Below are positions 7,652 through 15,323 of a stretch of DNA of 46,338 nt, piece by piece. The stretch spans positions 1-46,338 of the forward strand of contig JAEEYU010000028.1 of the NCBI GenBank assembly GCA_016288315.1, written 5' to 3'. The position numbers were made by a program, and so were the translations under genes. Each line of letters starts with the position of its first letter. Position 1 is the stretch's first letter. This stretch comes from Clostridiaceae bacterium. Lineage in GTDB: Bacteria > Bacillota > Clostridia > Oscillospirales > Acutalibacteraceae. The notes under the pieces are model-generated. The model was not told the origin of the DNA, ran no database searches, and saw only the letters and a list, made by a program, of their open reading frames with translations.

Positions 7652-8374
7652 TCAGATGATTGATTTAAGATATTTTATGCTTCTTTCAATGTCGCTGATG
7701 CCGTCGGGAACGGGGTCGTCGTTCTCAACAATCAGCCATTCAATTCCTGCATCCTCTGCCGCTTTGAGAACAAGGGGAATGTCGTTTGTGCCTTCACCAA
7801 GCGCAACGGGCTTGCCGTCAACGCCGTCTTTGAGATGCAGGGTTACTATTCTGTTTTTGTTTTCAGTTATGAGCTTGTAATTGTCTGCTCCGGCGTAATA
7901 GCTCCAGTAGGTGTCTATCTGCAGGTGGCAGTAGCTTTTGAGAACGTCAATCGGTAAAGTTCCGTCTTCAAGGGGCTTGAACTCTTCGCAGTGGTTGTGA
8001 TAATAAACGTTCATTCCTCTTGCGCCGAGTATTTCATCCGCCCTGCCGAGAACGGAGCCGGTTGCTTCGCACTCCGCAAGTGTTGAGTGCGGAGCTCCGC
8101 CTACACCAATCTGAGGCGTGCCGAGAGTTTTGGCAAACTCATAGGTTTTTTCAAGATTTTCGTCTTTGAAATCGTCAAGGCCGAGATGGCTGCCTGCGCA
8201 TACAAGACCGACCTCATCAAGTCTTGCTTTGAGCGTTGCGGCATCAACACCGTGGTAGCCGGCAAATTCAACGCCGTCATAACCGAGTTCTTTGACCTTG
8301 CCGAGAAGTTCAAGCAGGTCGTCGCCGTTTTTTATACAATCGCGTATGGAATAAAGCTGAACGCCGATTTTCAT
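7652..8374 (-). CDS. Sugar phosphate isomerase/epimerase-like TIM barrel, YHNH subtype
   Basis: A 240-residue protein starting MKIGVQLYSIRD, the usual opening of this family. Metal-site segments are YYHNHCEEF (126-132), IDTYWSYY (Asp154), LHLKDG (His180) and IVENDD (Glu217). The first ligand position is the His-containing YHNH form rather than the Glu of IolE-like enzymes, a common subtype. At 240 residues it is shorter than its 321-residue neighbour and clearly not a recent duplicate of it. It lies 15 nt downstream of a Gfo/Idh/MocA gene and 11 nt upstream of the other barrel. Likely an isomerase, lyase or hydratase acting on a keto-sugar intermediate. Confidence 0.8.
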   Translation of the reverse strand: MKIGVQLYSIRDCIKNGDDLLELLGKVKELGYDGVEFAGYHGVDAATLKARLDEVGLVCAGSHLGLDDFKDENLEKTYEFAKTLGTPQIGVGGAPHSTLAECEATGSVLGRADEILGARGMNVYYHNHCEEFKPLEDGTLPIDVLKSYCHLQIDTYWSYYAGADNYKLITENKNRIVTLHLKDGVDGKPVALGEGTNDIPLVLKAAEDAGIEWLIVENDDPVPDGISDIERSIKYLKSII

Positions 8375-8389
8375 CTGTTTTTCCTCCGC

Positions 8390-9475
8390 TCAGTCGTTGT
8401 TGATATAAACGGGCTTGCCGATTGCAGCCGATTCATAAATAGCTTCAAGAATCTGTGTTACAACCATTGCCTGTTCGGGCTTTGTTCTGACGGGTTTGTC
8501 GTTGATGACGGCATCATAGAAAGCGCGGCACTCAAGGTCTGAGGGGTCGCTGCTTGTGCCCTCGAAGAAGGCAACTCCGCCTGCGTCGAAGCTCGGTTTT
8601 TCAATTACCTGCCTGCCGTTGCGGACATAGTTGAGACGAAGGTCATGAAGCATATCCGCACCGCCGTTCACGCCGCAGATGAGCGTGCTTGCTTCGCATG
8701 GGTCTGCAATGTTGAGCGCCCAGCTGCTCTCAACGCTGACGGTCGCGCCATTCTCCATAACAACAAAACCGAAAGCGGAATCTTCAACCGTGTATTTTTC
8801 GGGATCCCAGTCGCCCCAGGCATTGCCTGCGTTTTTCTGGTCGCCGAGTTTTTTGTATTTTGTGCCTACAACCATTTTGGGCTTGTAGTTATCCATAAGC
8901 CAGAGCGTGAGGTCGAGAGCGTGTGTGCCTATGTCGATAAGCGGACCGCCGCCCTGCTCGTATTCATTAAGGAAAACGCCCCAGGTGGGAACAGCTCTGC
9001 GTCTTAAAGCGAGTGCTCTTGCATAATAGATTTCGCCGAACATACCGTCTTCACAGCACTGCTTGAGGTAGAGGGAGTCGCCTCTCCAGCGTGACTGGTA
9101 GCCGATTGTGAGTTTTTTGCCCGTGCGCACGCTTGCCTCATACATTGCCTTTGCCTCGGCATAGGTTTTTGCCATCGGCTTTTCGCACATTACGTGCTTG
9201 CCTGCCTCAAGGGCATCAATGGTGATAAAACTGTGTGAACGGTTGGGTGTGCAGACGTGAACGGTTACAATGCTTTCATCAGCCAGCAGTTCTTTGTAGT
9301 CGGTGTAAACCTTTGCATCTTCGGTGCCGTATTTTTTTGCCGCCTCAACTGCTCTCTCTTCAATAATATCGCAGAAGGCAACGAGTTCCACCTCTTTGAT
9401 TTTTGAAAGAGCCGGCATATGCTTGCCGTTTGCTATTCCGCCGCAGCCGATAATACCTACCTTGAGTTTTTCCAT
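8390..9475 (-). CDS. Gfo/Idh/MocA family NAD(P)-dependent dehydrogenase
   Basis: A 361-residue protein. The nucleotide-binding motif is GCGGIANGKH (10-19), the catalytic Lys99 lies in CEKP, and QGGGPLIDIGTHALD gives Asp181 and His185. The GYQSRW and RRRAVPTW segments are those of glycoside/sugar oxidoreductases in this family. It differs strongly from the 5553-6614 paralogue, so the two probably do opposite steps (oxidise the substrate, reduce the product) or act on different sugars. It is first of the four linked sugar genes; the gap to the upstream lipoprotein gene is 42 nt with no terminator seen. Confidence 0.85.
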   Translation of the reverse strand: MEKLKVGIIGCGGIANGKHMPALSKIKEVELVAFCDIIEERAVEAAKKYGTEDAKVYTDYKELLADESIVTVHVCTPNRSHSFITIDALEAGKHVMCEKPMAKTYAEAKAMYEASVRTGKKLTIGYQSRWRGDSLYLKQCCEDGMFGEIYYARALALRRRAVPTWGVFLNEYEQGGGPLIDIGTHALDLTLWLMDNYKPKMVVGTKYKKLGDQKNAGNAWGDWDPEKYTVEDSAFGFVVMENGATVSVESSWALNIADPCEASTLICGVNGGADMLHDLRLNYVRNGRQVIEKPSFDAGGVAFFEGTSSDPSDLECRAFYDAVINDKPVRTKPEQAMVVTQILEAIYESAAIGKPVYINND

Positions 9476-9517
9476 AGCGTTTATCTCCTTATATTTTCGG
9501 GATTGCCATCCCGTAAT

Positions 9518-10288
9518 TTACTGTTTGTTTAAGTTTTTGAGAATGAATACAGAACCGGTTTCGGATTCGAAGGCGTAATGTTTGCCTTTTGCTGTGTTAG
9601 TAAGATCATTTGAGAAACTGCCTTCGGTCTTTGCCTTTATTGAACCGGCGGGAGTTTCGGCGGGAAGGTATGCTATTATTATGCCCTTCTGCGTTTCAAT
9701 GTCAATGTCATCGGGGATGCTGTCCGCCGTTATCTCCACGCTGCCGGACTCGGTCTGTATATCGTAATCCGCCACATTGCCCTTTACGGTAATACTGCCG
9801 CTGATGCTTTCAAGCTCCGCCTCGTCATCGATATCGCAGGCAATAACGGATATTTTGCCGCTGACCGTTTCAATATCCGCTCTTGAAGCTTTAAGCATGC
9901 GCAGCCCCGCATTTGCCGACTGCGTGCGGATTTCAATTTCTCTGTAATTATAATCCGACGGCACGATTACCATCAGCGTTTTTTCGCCCGCTTCATCTTC
10001 TTTGCCGGGCATGGCGGATCTGATATAGAGCACCGAGCCGATAATGCGGGTTGCGAGCTCTGCGCCTTCTGTTGAGGTTTCTCTGATTGATATATCTTTT
10101 GCGCTCTCGCTGCCCCTGACAATTACGCCGCCCTGCGGCCATTCAATGTCTATTTTGTAAATCTCTTCCGTAATGACCGCATCGCCTTCGGTGTAGGCAC
10201 CCGACGCCATCCTGTCAACGGCAGAACAGCCGCCGAGAGCCAGACAAAATGCAAGAATAATTGAAGCGAATACAACTGTTTTTTTCAT
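9518..10288 (-). CDS. Lipoprotein with DUF4097-type beta-strand repeats
   Basis: A 256-residue protein with a lipoprotein signal: hydrophobic residues 4-18 then LALGGC, so Cys20 would be lipidated. The rest consists of short beta repeats with alternating SGSI, SGKI and SGSV turns (for example ESISGSITVKGNV and QTESGSVEITAD), which is the DUF4097 beta-solenoid pattern. Functions in this family are poorly known; some act with anti-sigma or envelope-stress systems. It lies 12 nt downstream of the aldo/keto reductase gene and 42 nt upstream of the sugar dehydrogenase, so it shares their mRNA. A solute-binding or envelope role tied to the sugar pathway is possible but not shown. Confidence 0.75.
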   Translation of the reverse strand: MKKTVVFASIILAFCLALGGCSAVDRMASGAYTEGDAVITEEIYKIDIEWPQGGVIVRGSESAKDISIRETSTEGAELATRIIGSVLYIRSAMPGKEDEAGEKTLMVIVPSDYNYREIEIRTQSANAGLRMLKASRADIETVSGKISVIACDIDDEAELESISGSITVKGNVADYDIQTESGSVEITADSIPDDIDIETQKGIIIAYLPAETPAGSIKAKTEGSFSNDLTNTAKGKHYAFESETGSVFILKNLNKQ

Positions 10289-10300
10289 ACTTTTAATCCT

Positions 10301-11428
10301 TTATGCAAGCATCTCGCTGAACGACGCAAGTGCTTCTGAGATTTTTATCTGCTGCGGGCATACCGCTTCACAGCTTCTGCAGCCGATACAGGCGGAGGGC
10401 TGTTTGTCATCTGCAAGCGACATAAGAGCCATAGGCGCTATAAAGCCGCCGTCGGAGTAGAAATGCTCGTTGTAGAGATTGAGAAGGAACGGTATGTCAA
10501 GTTCCATCGGGCAGTGCGTTGTGCAGTATCTGCAGGCCGTGCAGGGCACTGTCTTGGGGTTGACCATATCGCGCGCAATGCCGAGAAGGGTGTTCATTTC
10601 ACTGTCGGAAAGCGGCTTTTTTTCGCTGAATATTTCAACATTCTGTCTGAGCTGTTCAAAATCGGACATACCCGAAAGGACTACGCAGGCATCTATGGTC
10701 TGCAAAAATCTGAACGCCCAGGCAACAGTGCTCTCATCGGGACGCATTTCTCTGAGCTTTGCTTCATAATGCGCATCGAGTTTTGCAAGCTTGCCGCCGC
10801 GCACGGGCTCCATAACAAACACGGGCAGACCGTAGCTTTTGACAAGTTCGACCTTTTTGACTGCGTTTTGAAACTCCCAGTCGATATAGTTTATTTGGAG
10901 CTGGCAGAATTCCATCTCCGAACCGTATGCTTTTAAAAAGCGCTCGACTACCTCATAACTGCCGTGGGCGGAAAATCCGAGATGTCTGATTCTGCCGTTC
11001 TTTTTCTGTTTTACAAGATAATCGAAAATGCCGTATTCCGGGTCGAGATACTGGTTGATATTCATCTCGCAGACATTGTGAAAAAGATAGAAATCGAAAT
11101 ATTCAACCCCGCATTTTTCAAGCTGTTTTTCAAATATTTCTTCGACCTTATCCATATTGGAAAGGTCATAGCCGGGGAATTTTGAAGCGAGATAAAAGCT
11201 CTCCCTCGGGTATTTTGCGAGCGCTTTGCCGATTACCTTCTCGCTGTTGCCCGAGTGATAGCCCCAGGCAGTGTCATAGTAGTTGACGCCGTTTTGCATT
11301 GCGTATGCAACCATCTCTTCAACCGCTGCCTCATCGGGTCTTGAGTCGTCGCCGTCAATCACGGGCAGACGCATACAGCCGAGACCGAGCGCAGAGAGTT
11401 CGATGTTCTGAAATCTGTTGTAATACAT
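10301..11428 (-). CDS. Aldo/keto reductase with C-terminal two-[4Fe-4S] ferredoxin domain
   Basis: A 375-residue protein. Residues 1-280 are an AKR barrel with the catalytic Asp52, Tyr57 and Lys83 (NYYDTAWGYHSGNSEK and ASKFPG). The C-terminus carries two four-cysteine clusters, Cys296/299/302/306 (CTACRYCTTHC) and Cys347/350/353/357 (CIGCRSCEAVC). This fusion is common in anaerobes and probably couples carbonyl reduction to a ferredoxin-like electron donor. It is the first gene of the operon, with its own promoter and AGGTG ribosome site, and its reducing role would suit a keto-sugar pathway. The substrate is unknown. Confidence 0.88.
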   Translation of the reverse strand: MYYNRFQNIELSALGLGCMRLPVIDGDDSRPDEAAVEEMVAYAMQNGVNYYDTAWGYHSGNSEKVIGKALAKYPRESFYLASKFPGYDLSNMDKVEEIFEKQLEKCGVEYFDFYLFHNVCEMNINQYLDPEYGIFDYLVKQKKNGRIRHLGFSAHGSYEVVERFLKAYGSEMEFCQLQINYIDWEFQNAVKKVELVKSYGLPVFVMEPVRGGKLAKLDAHYEAKLREMRPDESTVAWAFRFLQTIDACVVLSGMSDFEQLRQNVEIFSEKKPLSDSEMNTLLGIARDMVNPKTVPCTACRYCTTHCPMELDIPFLLNLYNEHFYSDGGFIAPMALMSLADDKQPSACIGCRSCEAVCPQQIKISEALASFSEMLA

Positions 11429-11442
11429 ATTACACCTGCTTT

Positions 11443-11470
11443 ATTATAATAAACTCAATTATGTTTTCAA
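11443..11470 (-). promoter_or_regulatory. Promoter of the AKR/lipoprotein/sugar dehydrogenase operon
   Basis: Minus strand TTGAAA (11465-11470), 16 bp, TATAAT (11443-11448), just upstream of the gene starting at 11428. No second strong promoter was seen before the downstream genes, supporting one six-gene transcript. Confidence 0.6.
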
Positions 11471-11573
11471 TATAGCATATTGATTTTTAAAAATCAATAA
11501 AAAAAGCACAATATTCAGAGGTTGAAAACGAGAAATTTGTGATGCGGAAAAACTGTGTTCCAAACAGGAAAAA

Positions 11574-11600
11574 TGCCATACGGCAAAACACCGTATGGCA
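11574..11600 (-). terminator. Terminator of the hisS-aspS transcript
   Basis: 10 bp perfect stem TGCCATACGG / CCGTATGGCA, 7-nt loop, followed on the minus strand by TTTTTCC. It lies 9 nt after the aspS stop codon. Confidence 0.85.
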
Positions 11601-11608
11601 CTGTTTTT

Positions 11609-13399
11609 TTATTCATTTTCAGCGGCGGTAACAGAAATTCCGAGGTCGTCAAGCTGGGCTGTATCAACAACGGAGGGGCACTCCGTCATCGGCTCGCTTG
11701 CGTTTTGCACCTTCGGGAAGGCAATAACGTCACGCAGGGAGTCACACTCCAGCATCTGCATAACAAGACGGTCAAGACCTATACCCATTCCGCCGTGCGG
11801 AGGTGCACCGTATTTGAACGCATTTGTCAGGAAGCCGAATTTGAGATTTGCCTCTTCATCGCTGAGACCGAGAAGGGCAAACATTCTTTTTTGCAGGTCG
11901 GGGTTTGTGATTCTGATTGAGCCGCTGCAGAGCTCAATGCCGTTGAGAACGAGGTCATACGCCTTTGCCCTGACCTTTGCCTTGTCGGTTTCAAGGTATT
12001 CAAGGCATTCATCCATGGGAGAAGTGAACGGATGGTGCATTGCAACGAAGGCGCCGAGGTCTTCATCCCAGTCAAAGAACGGGAATTCGGTAATCCAGAG
12101 CAGGTTGAATTTACCCTTAGGGATTATGCCGAGTTTTTTCGCAACCTCCTGACGGAGGGCGCCGAGGACAGGCAGAACAACCGAATTTTTGGTGTCGCCG
12201 ATGATGAGAATTACATCGCCGTTTTCCGCTCCGGTTTTTGCCTTTATTGCGTTCATTTCATCATCCGTCATAAACTTGGCAAAGGATGATGCGAGAGTGC
12301 CGTCGGGGGCAATACGGGCAAAAGCAAGGCCCTTTGCGCCGATTCCGCGGACCATCTCGGTGAGCTTGTCAATCTCTTTTCTTGAAAGCGTTTCGTAGGC
12401 GTTCTTTGCCGTAATTGCGCGCACGCTGCCGCCGCCTTCAACAGCGGAGGTGAAAACACCGAATCCGCAGGATTTAACAATATCCGTAAGGTCGCAGATT
12501 TCCATTGCGTAGCGGGTATCGGGCTTGTCGCTGCCGTAGCGCTCCATTGCATCTTTGTAGGTGAGGCGCGGAAGCGGAAGAGGAATATCAATGCCGAGCG
12601 CCTCTTTGAAAACTCTTTGCATATAGCCTTCGCCTATTTGAAGAACATCCTCAACATCAACGAAGGACATTTCAATGTCAACCTGAGTGAATTCGGGCTG
12701 ACGGTCGGCTCTTAAATCTTCATCGCGGAAGCAACGGGCAATCTGCATATATCTGTCAAAACCCGCAACCATTGAAAGCTGTTTGTAAAGCTGGGGTGAC
12801 TGCGGAAGAGCATAAAACGTGCCTTTATGGATTCTTGATGGCACAAGGAAGTCTCTTGCGCCTTCGGGCGTGGATTTTATAAGCATCGGGGTTTCGAGCT
12901 CAATAAAGCCGTTTTCATCAAAATAATCGCGTGTTATTTTGGTGATTTTGTGACGCATAAATATATTCTTCTGCAGCTCGGGGCGCCTTAAATCGAGGTA
13001 ACGGTATTTGAGACGCGTAAGCTCTGAGGTCTGGCAGCCGTCAACAATCTCAAAGGGAGGAGTCTCGCTTTTTGAAATAACGCGAAGGTCTGTGACGGTT
13101 ATTTCTATGTCGCCCGTGGGAAGTTCGGCGTTTTTCGCGCTTCTTTCGCGCACGGTGCCCTGCGCCATAAGAACATACTCGCTTCTGACTGAATTTGCTT
13201 TATCGAAAATCTCCTTTTCGGTGTCTTCATCAAAGGCGAGCTGAACGATACCGCTCCTGTCGCGTAAGTCAATGAATATAAGCGAACCGAGGTCGCGCCT
13301 GCGCTGAACCCAGCCGGCAACCGTAACCTGTCTGCCTTCATCCGCGGCTCTGAGGTTGCCGCAGTAATCTGTTCTTTTAAGCCCTGTCATCATATCCAT
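11609..13399 (-). CDS. aspS: Aspartyl-tRNA synthetase
   Basis: A 596-residue class II synthetase that charges tRNA-Asp. The N-terminal OB fold (VAGWVQRRRDLGSLIFIDLRD) binds the anticodon. Motif 2 contains FRDEDLRADRQPEFTQ, and motif 3 contains GIGLDRLVM near the C-terminus. Length and the inserted GAD-type domain (about 290-410) are those of bacterial AspRS. It lies 7 nt downstream of hisS, the usual Firmicute order. Whether it also charges tRNA-Asn cannot be decided here; no asnS or gat genes are in the window. Confidence 0.97.
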   Translation of the reverse strand: MDMMTGLKRTDYCGNLRAADEGRQVTVAGWVQRRRDLGSLIFIDLRDRSGIVQLAFDEDTEKEIFDKANSVRSEYVLMAQGTVRERSAKNAELPTGDIEITVTDLRVISKSETPPFEIVDGCQTSELTRLKYRYLDLRRPELQKNIFMRHKITKITRDYFDENGFIELETPMLIKSTPEGARDFLVPSRIHKGTFYALPQSPQLYKQLSMVAGFDRYMQIARCFRDEDLRADRQPEFTQVDIEMSFVDVEDVLQIGEGYMQRVFKEALGIDIPLPLPRLTYKDAMERYGSDKPDTRYAMEICDLTDIVKSCGFGVFTSAVEGGGSVRAITAKNAYETLSRKEIDKLTEMVRGIGAKGLAFARIAPDGTLASSFAKFMTDDEMNAIKAKTGAENGDVILIIGDTKNSVVLPVLGALRQEVAKKLGIIPKGKFNLLWITEFPFFDWDEDLGAFVAMHHPFTSPMDECLEYLETDKAKVRAKAYDLVLNGIELCSGSIRITNPDLQKRMFALLGLSDEEANLKFGFLTNAFKYGAPPHGGMGIGLDRLVMQMLECDSLRDVIAFPKVQNASEPMTECPSVVDTAQLDDLGISVTAAENE

Positions 13400-13406
13400 A
13401 GTAAAA

Positions 13407-14759
13407 TCATCCTTTCAGAAGTCCGGAGAGGTCAACGTTGCTCAGGTCGTCTCCGATTCCGAGCTGTTCGCCGAGAGCATCGGTTTCGTGTTTTATAAGA
13501 GCGTTCATAAACTCCTCTTCAAAGCCCTCAAGCTTAACCTTTGAGGTTGAGCCGTCGTTCATGTTCTTTACGGTTACCTCGCCCTCGTCGAGTTCATTGT
13601 CGCCGAGAACGGCTGTGTATTGTGCGCCGATTTTGTCGGCGTATTTCATTTGTGCCTTGAGTGAGCGGCCGGAGATATCGGTTTGTGCGAATATTCCGAA
13701 TGAGCGCAGGTCGGAGGTAAGCTTTGCCGCAGCGAGGGACGCCCTCTCACCCATCGGAGCCACATAAATATCGCAGCCGGACTCATCGGGAACTTTTATG
13801 CCCTGCGCTTCAAGCAGAAGAAGCAGACGCCCGAGACCGAGACCGAAGCCGAGCGACGGGGTGTGCGGACCGCCGAGCGTTTCAACAAGGCCGTCATATC
13901 TGCCGCCGCCGCAGACGGTGCCCTGCGCTCCGATGGAACCGGAGACAAACTCAAAGACGGTTTTTGTATAGTAATCAAGCCCGCGCACGATTCTGGGGTT
14001 GATTGTATATTCGATATTCATAGCGTCGAGGTATTTTTTGACGCCTTCAAAATGCTCTTTGCACTCATCGCAGAGATAGTCGAGCATTACGGGAGCATCG
14101 GCGGCTATTGCGGAGCACACCGGACTTTTGCAGTCAAGTATGCGCATAGGGTTTCTTTCAAGACGGTCGCGGCAGGTGGCGCATAAATCGTCTTTTTTTG
14201 CCGTGAAATACTCCTTTAAAGCTTCGGAATACTTTTTGCGGCACTCGGGGCAGCCGATTGAATTGAGCTGTAATTTAAGCCCTTCTACGCCGAAAAAAGC
14301 AAAAATCTCGTTTGCGAGTGAAATGACCTCCGCGTCTGCAGCGGGTGAAGCAGTGCCGAGCACCTCAACGCCGAACTGGTCAAATTCTCTCCATCTGCCC
14401 GCCTGGGGTTTTTCGTAGCGGTAGCAGTTGACGTGGTAAAAAAGCTTTTGGGGCAGTGCCTCATTGAAAAGCCCATGCTCCAGAAAAGCCCTGACCGCGC
14501 CTGCGGTGCCCTCGGGGCGCAGAGTTATTGAGCGGCCGCCCTTGTCATCAAAGGTATACATTTCCTTCTGCACAACATCGGTGGTGTCGCCCACTCCCCT
14601 TGCAAAAAGCTCGGTATGTTCGAAAACGGGTGTGCGGATTTCTTTGAAGCCGAACCTTTCCGCAATCTGAAATATTGAATCTTCAACACGCCTGCGGCTG
14701 CCGCTGACTGAAGGCAGAATATCCTGCGTGCCTTTAATCGCATTTGTAATAAGTGCCAT
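13407..14759 (-). CDS. hisS: Histidyl-tRNA synthetase
   Basis: A 450-residue class II synthetase for tRNA-His. Recognisable parts are the N-terminal KGTQDILP, motif 2 (YRYEKPQAGRWREFDQFG), the histidine loop RGLDYYTKTVFEF, motif 3 (LGFGLGLGRLLLLLE) and the C-terminal anticodon-binding domain (CDIYVAPMG, then QMKYADKIGAQYTAVLG). Ribosome site AAAGGTG. The gene is followed after 7 nt by aspS. No T-box sequence was seen in the 84 nt before it, only a strong hairpin. Confidence 0.97.
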   Translation of the reverse strand: MALITNAIKGTQDILPSVSGSRRRVEDSIFQIAERFGFKEIRTPVFEHTELFARGVGDTTDVVQKEMYTFDDKGGRSITLRPEGTAGAVRAFLEHGLFNEALPQKLFYHVNCYRYEKPQAGRWREFDQFGVEVLGTASPAADAEVISLANEIFAFFGVEGLKLQLNSIGCPECRKKYSEALKEYFTAKKDDLCATCRDRLERNPMRILDCKSPVCSAIAADAPVMLDYLCDECKEHFEGVKKYLDAMNIEYTINPRIVRGLDYYTKTVFEFVSGSIGAQGTVCGGGRYDGLVETLGGPHTPSLGFGLGLGRLLLLLEAQGIKVPDESGCDIYVAPMGERASLAAAKLTSDLRSFGIFAQTDISGRSLKAQMKYADKIGAQYTAVLGDNELDEGEVTVKNMNDGSTSKVKLEGFEEEFMNALIKHETDALGEQLGIGDDLSNVDLSGLLKG

Positions 14760-14786
14760 TTTTCACCTTTCCATTCATTAAGTGCT

Positions 14787-14818
14787 AAGCGGGACACCGT
14801 TTTGCAGGTGTCCCGCTT
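14787..14818 (-). other. Strong hairpin between mgsA and hisS
   Basis: 12 bp perfect stem AAGCGGGACACC / GGTGTCCCGCTT with an 8-nt loop. There is no T run on either side, so it is a poor intrinsic terminator. It could protect or separate the mgsA and hisS-aspS parts of the message. Confidence 0.55.
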
Positions 14819-14843
14819 GACGGTTATAACTATAATACGCCCG

Positions 14844-15248
14844 TCAGTTCTTCGGGTTGACAATGTCGCGCCAGTCAAGGTCGCCCCTTGAGAGCGAATG
14901 AATGAGCGCCTCCGCCGTTGCAATATTAGTGGCAACGGGAATTGTGTGAACGTCGCACAGACGCAGAAGATTCTCCTCGCTGGGTTCATCGGGCTTTGCC
15001 GTAAGCGGGTCGCGGAAGAAAAGAAGGAGGTCTATTTCGTTGCAGGCAATACGGGCGCCAATCTGCTGGTCGCCGCCCTGAGAGCCGCTTAAATAGCACT
15101 TTATTTCAAGCCCCGTCATCTCGGAAACGATTTTGCCGGTGGTTCCCGTGGCGCAGAGATTATGCCTGCTGAGGATTCCGCAGTAAGCTATGCAGAACTC
15201 TGTCATCAGTTCTTTTTTTGCGTCGTGCGCTATGAGAGCAATATTCAT
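14844..15248 (-). CDS. mgsA: Methylglyoxal synthase
   Basis: A 134-residue enzyme that turns dihydroxyacetone phosphate into methylglyoxal plus phosphate, a bypass of lower glycolysis when sugar phosphates build up. Family marks are [10 protein letters not shown] at the start, TGTTGK (phosphate binding), [12 protein letters not shown] with the catalytic Asp, and [13 protein letters not shown]. Length is normal. It has its own promoter with a perfect palindrome in the spacer (15281-15309), which hints at a sugar- or phosphate-responsive regulator. It lies between gyrA and hisS. Confidence 0.95.
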   Translation of the reverse strand: MNIALIAHDAKKELMTEFCIAYCGILSRHNLCATGTTGKIVSEMTGLEIKCYLSGSQGGDQQIGARIACNEIDLLLFFRDPLTAKPDEPSEENLLRLCDVHTIPVATNIATAEALIHSLSRGDLDWRDIVNPKN

Positions 15249-15280
15249 GCTTTTGACCTCCGTTTTACAATATTTATAAT

Positions 15281-15309
15281 ATCATAACAAACTGTTTGTT
15301 TTTATACAA
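15281..15309 (-). promoter_or_regulatory. mgsA promoter with 15-bp palindrome in the spacer
   Basis: Minus strand TTGTAT (15304-15309), 17 bp, TATGAT (15281-15286). The sequence between the boxes is AACAAAC-T-GTTTGTT (15286-15300), a perfect 7+1+7 palindrome. It would be a good operator; the regulator is unknown. Confidence 0.5.
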
Positions 15310-15323
15310 GAGTTTTTGAAAAA

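Noticed and set aside
14760..14843. T-box or other riboswitch before hisS
   Set aside because: Only one hairpin is present, with no T-box bulge sequence, no antiterminator and no T run.
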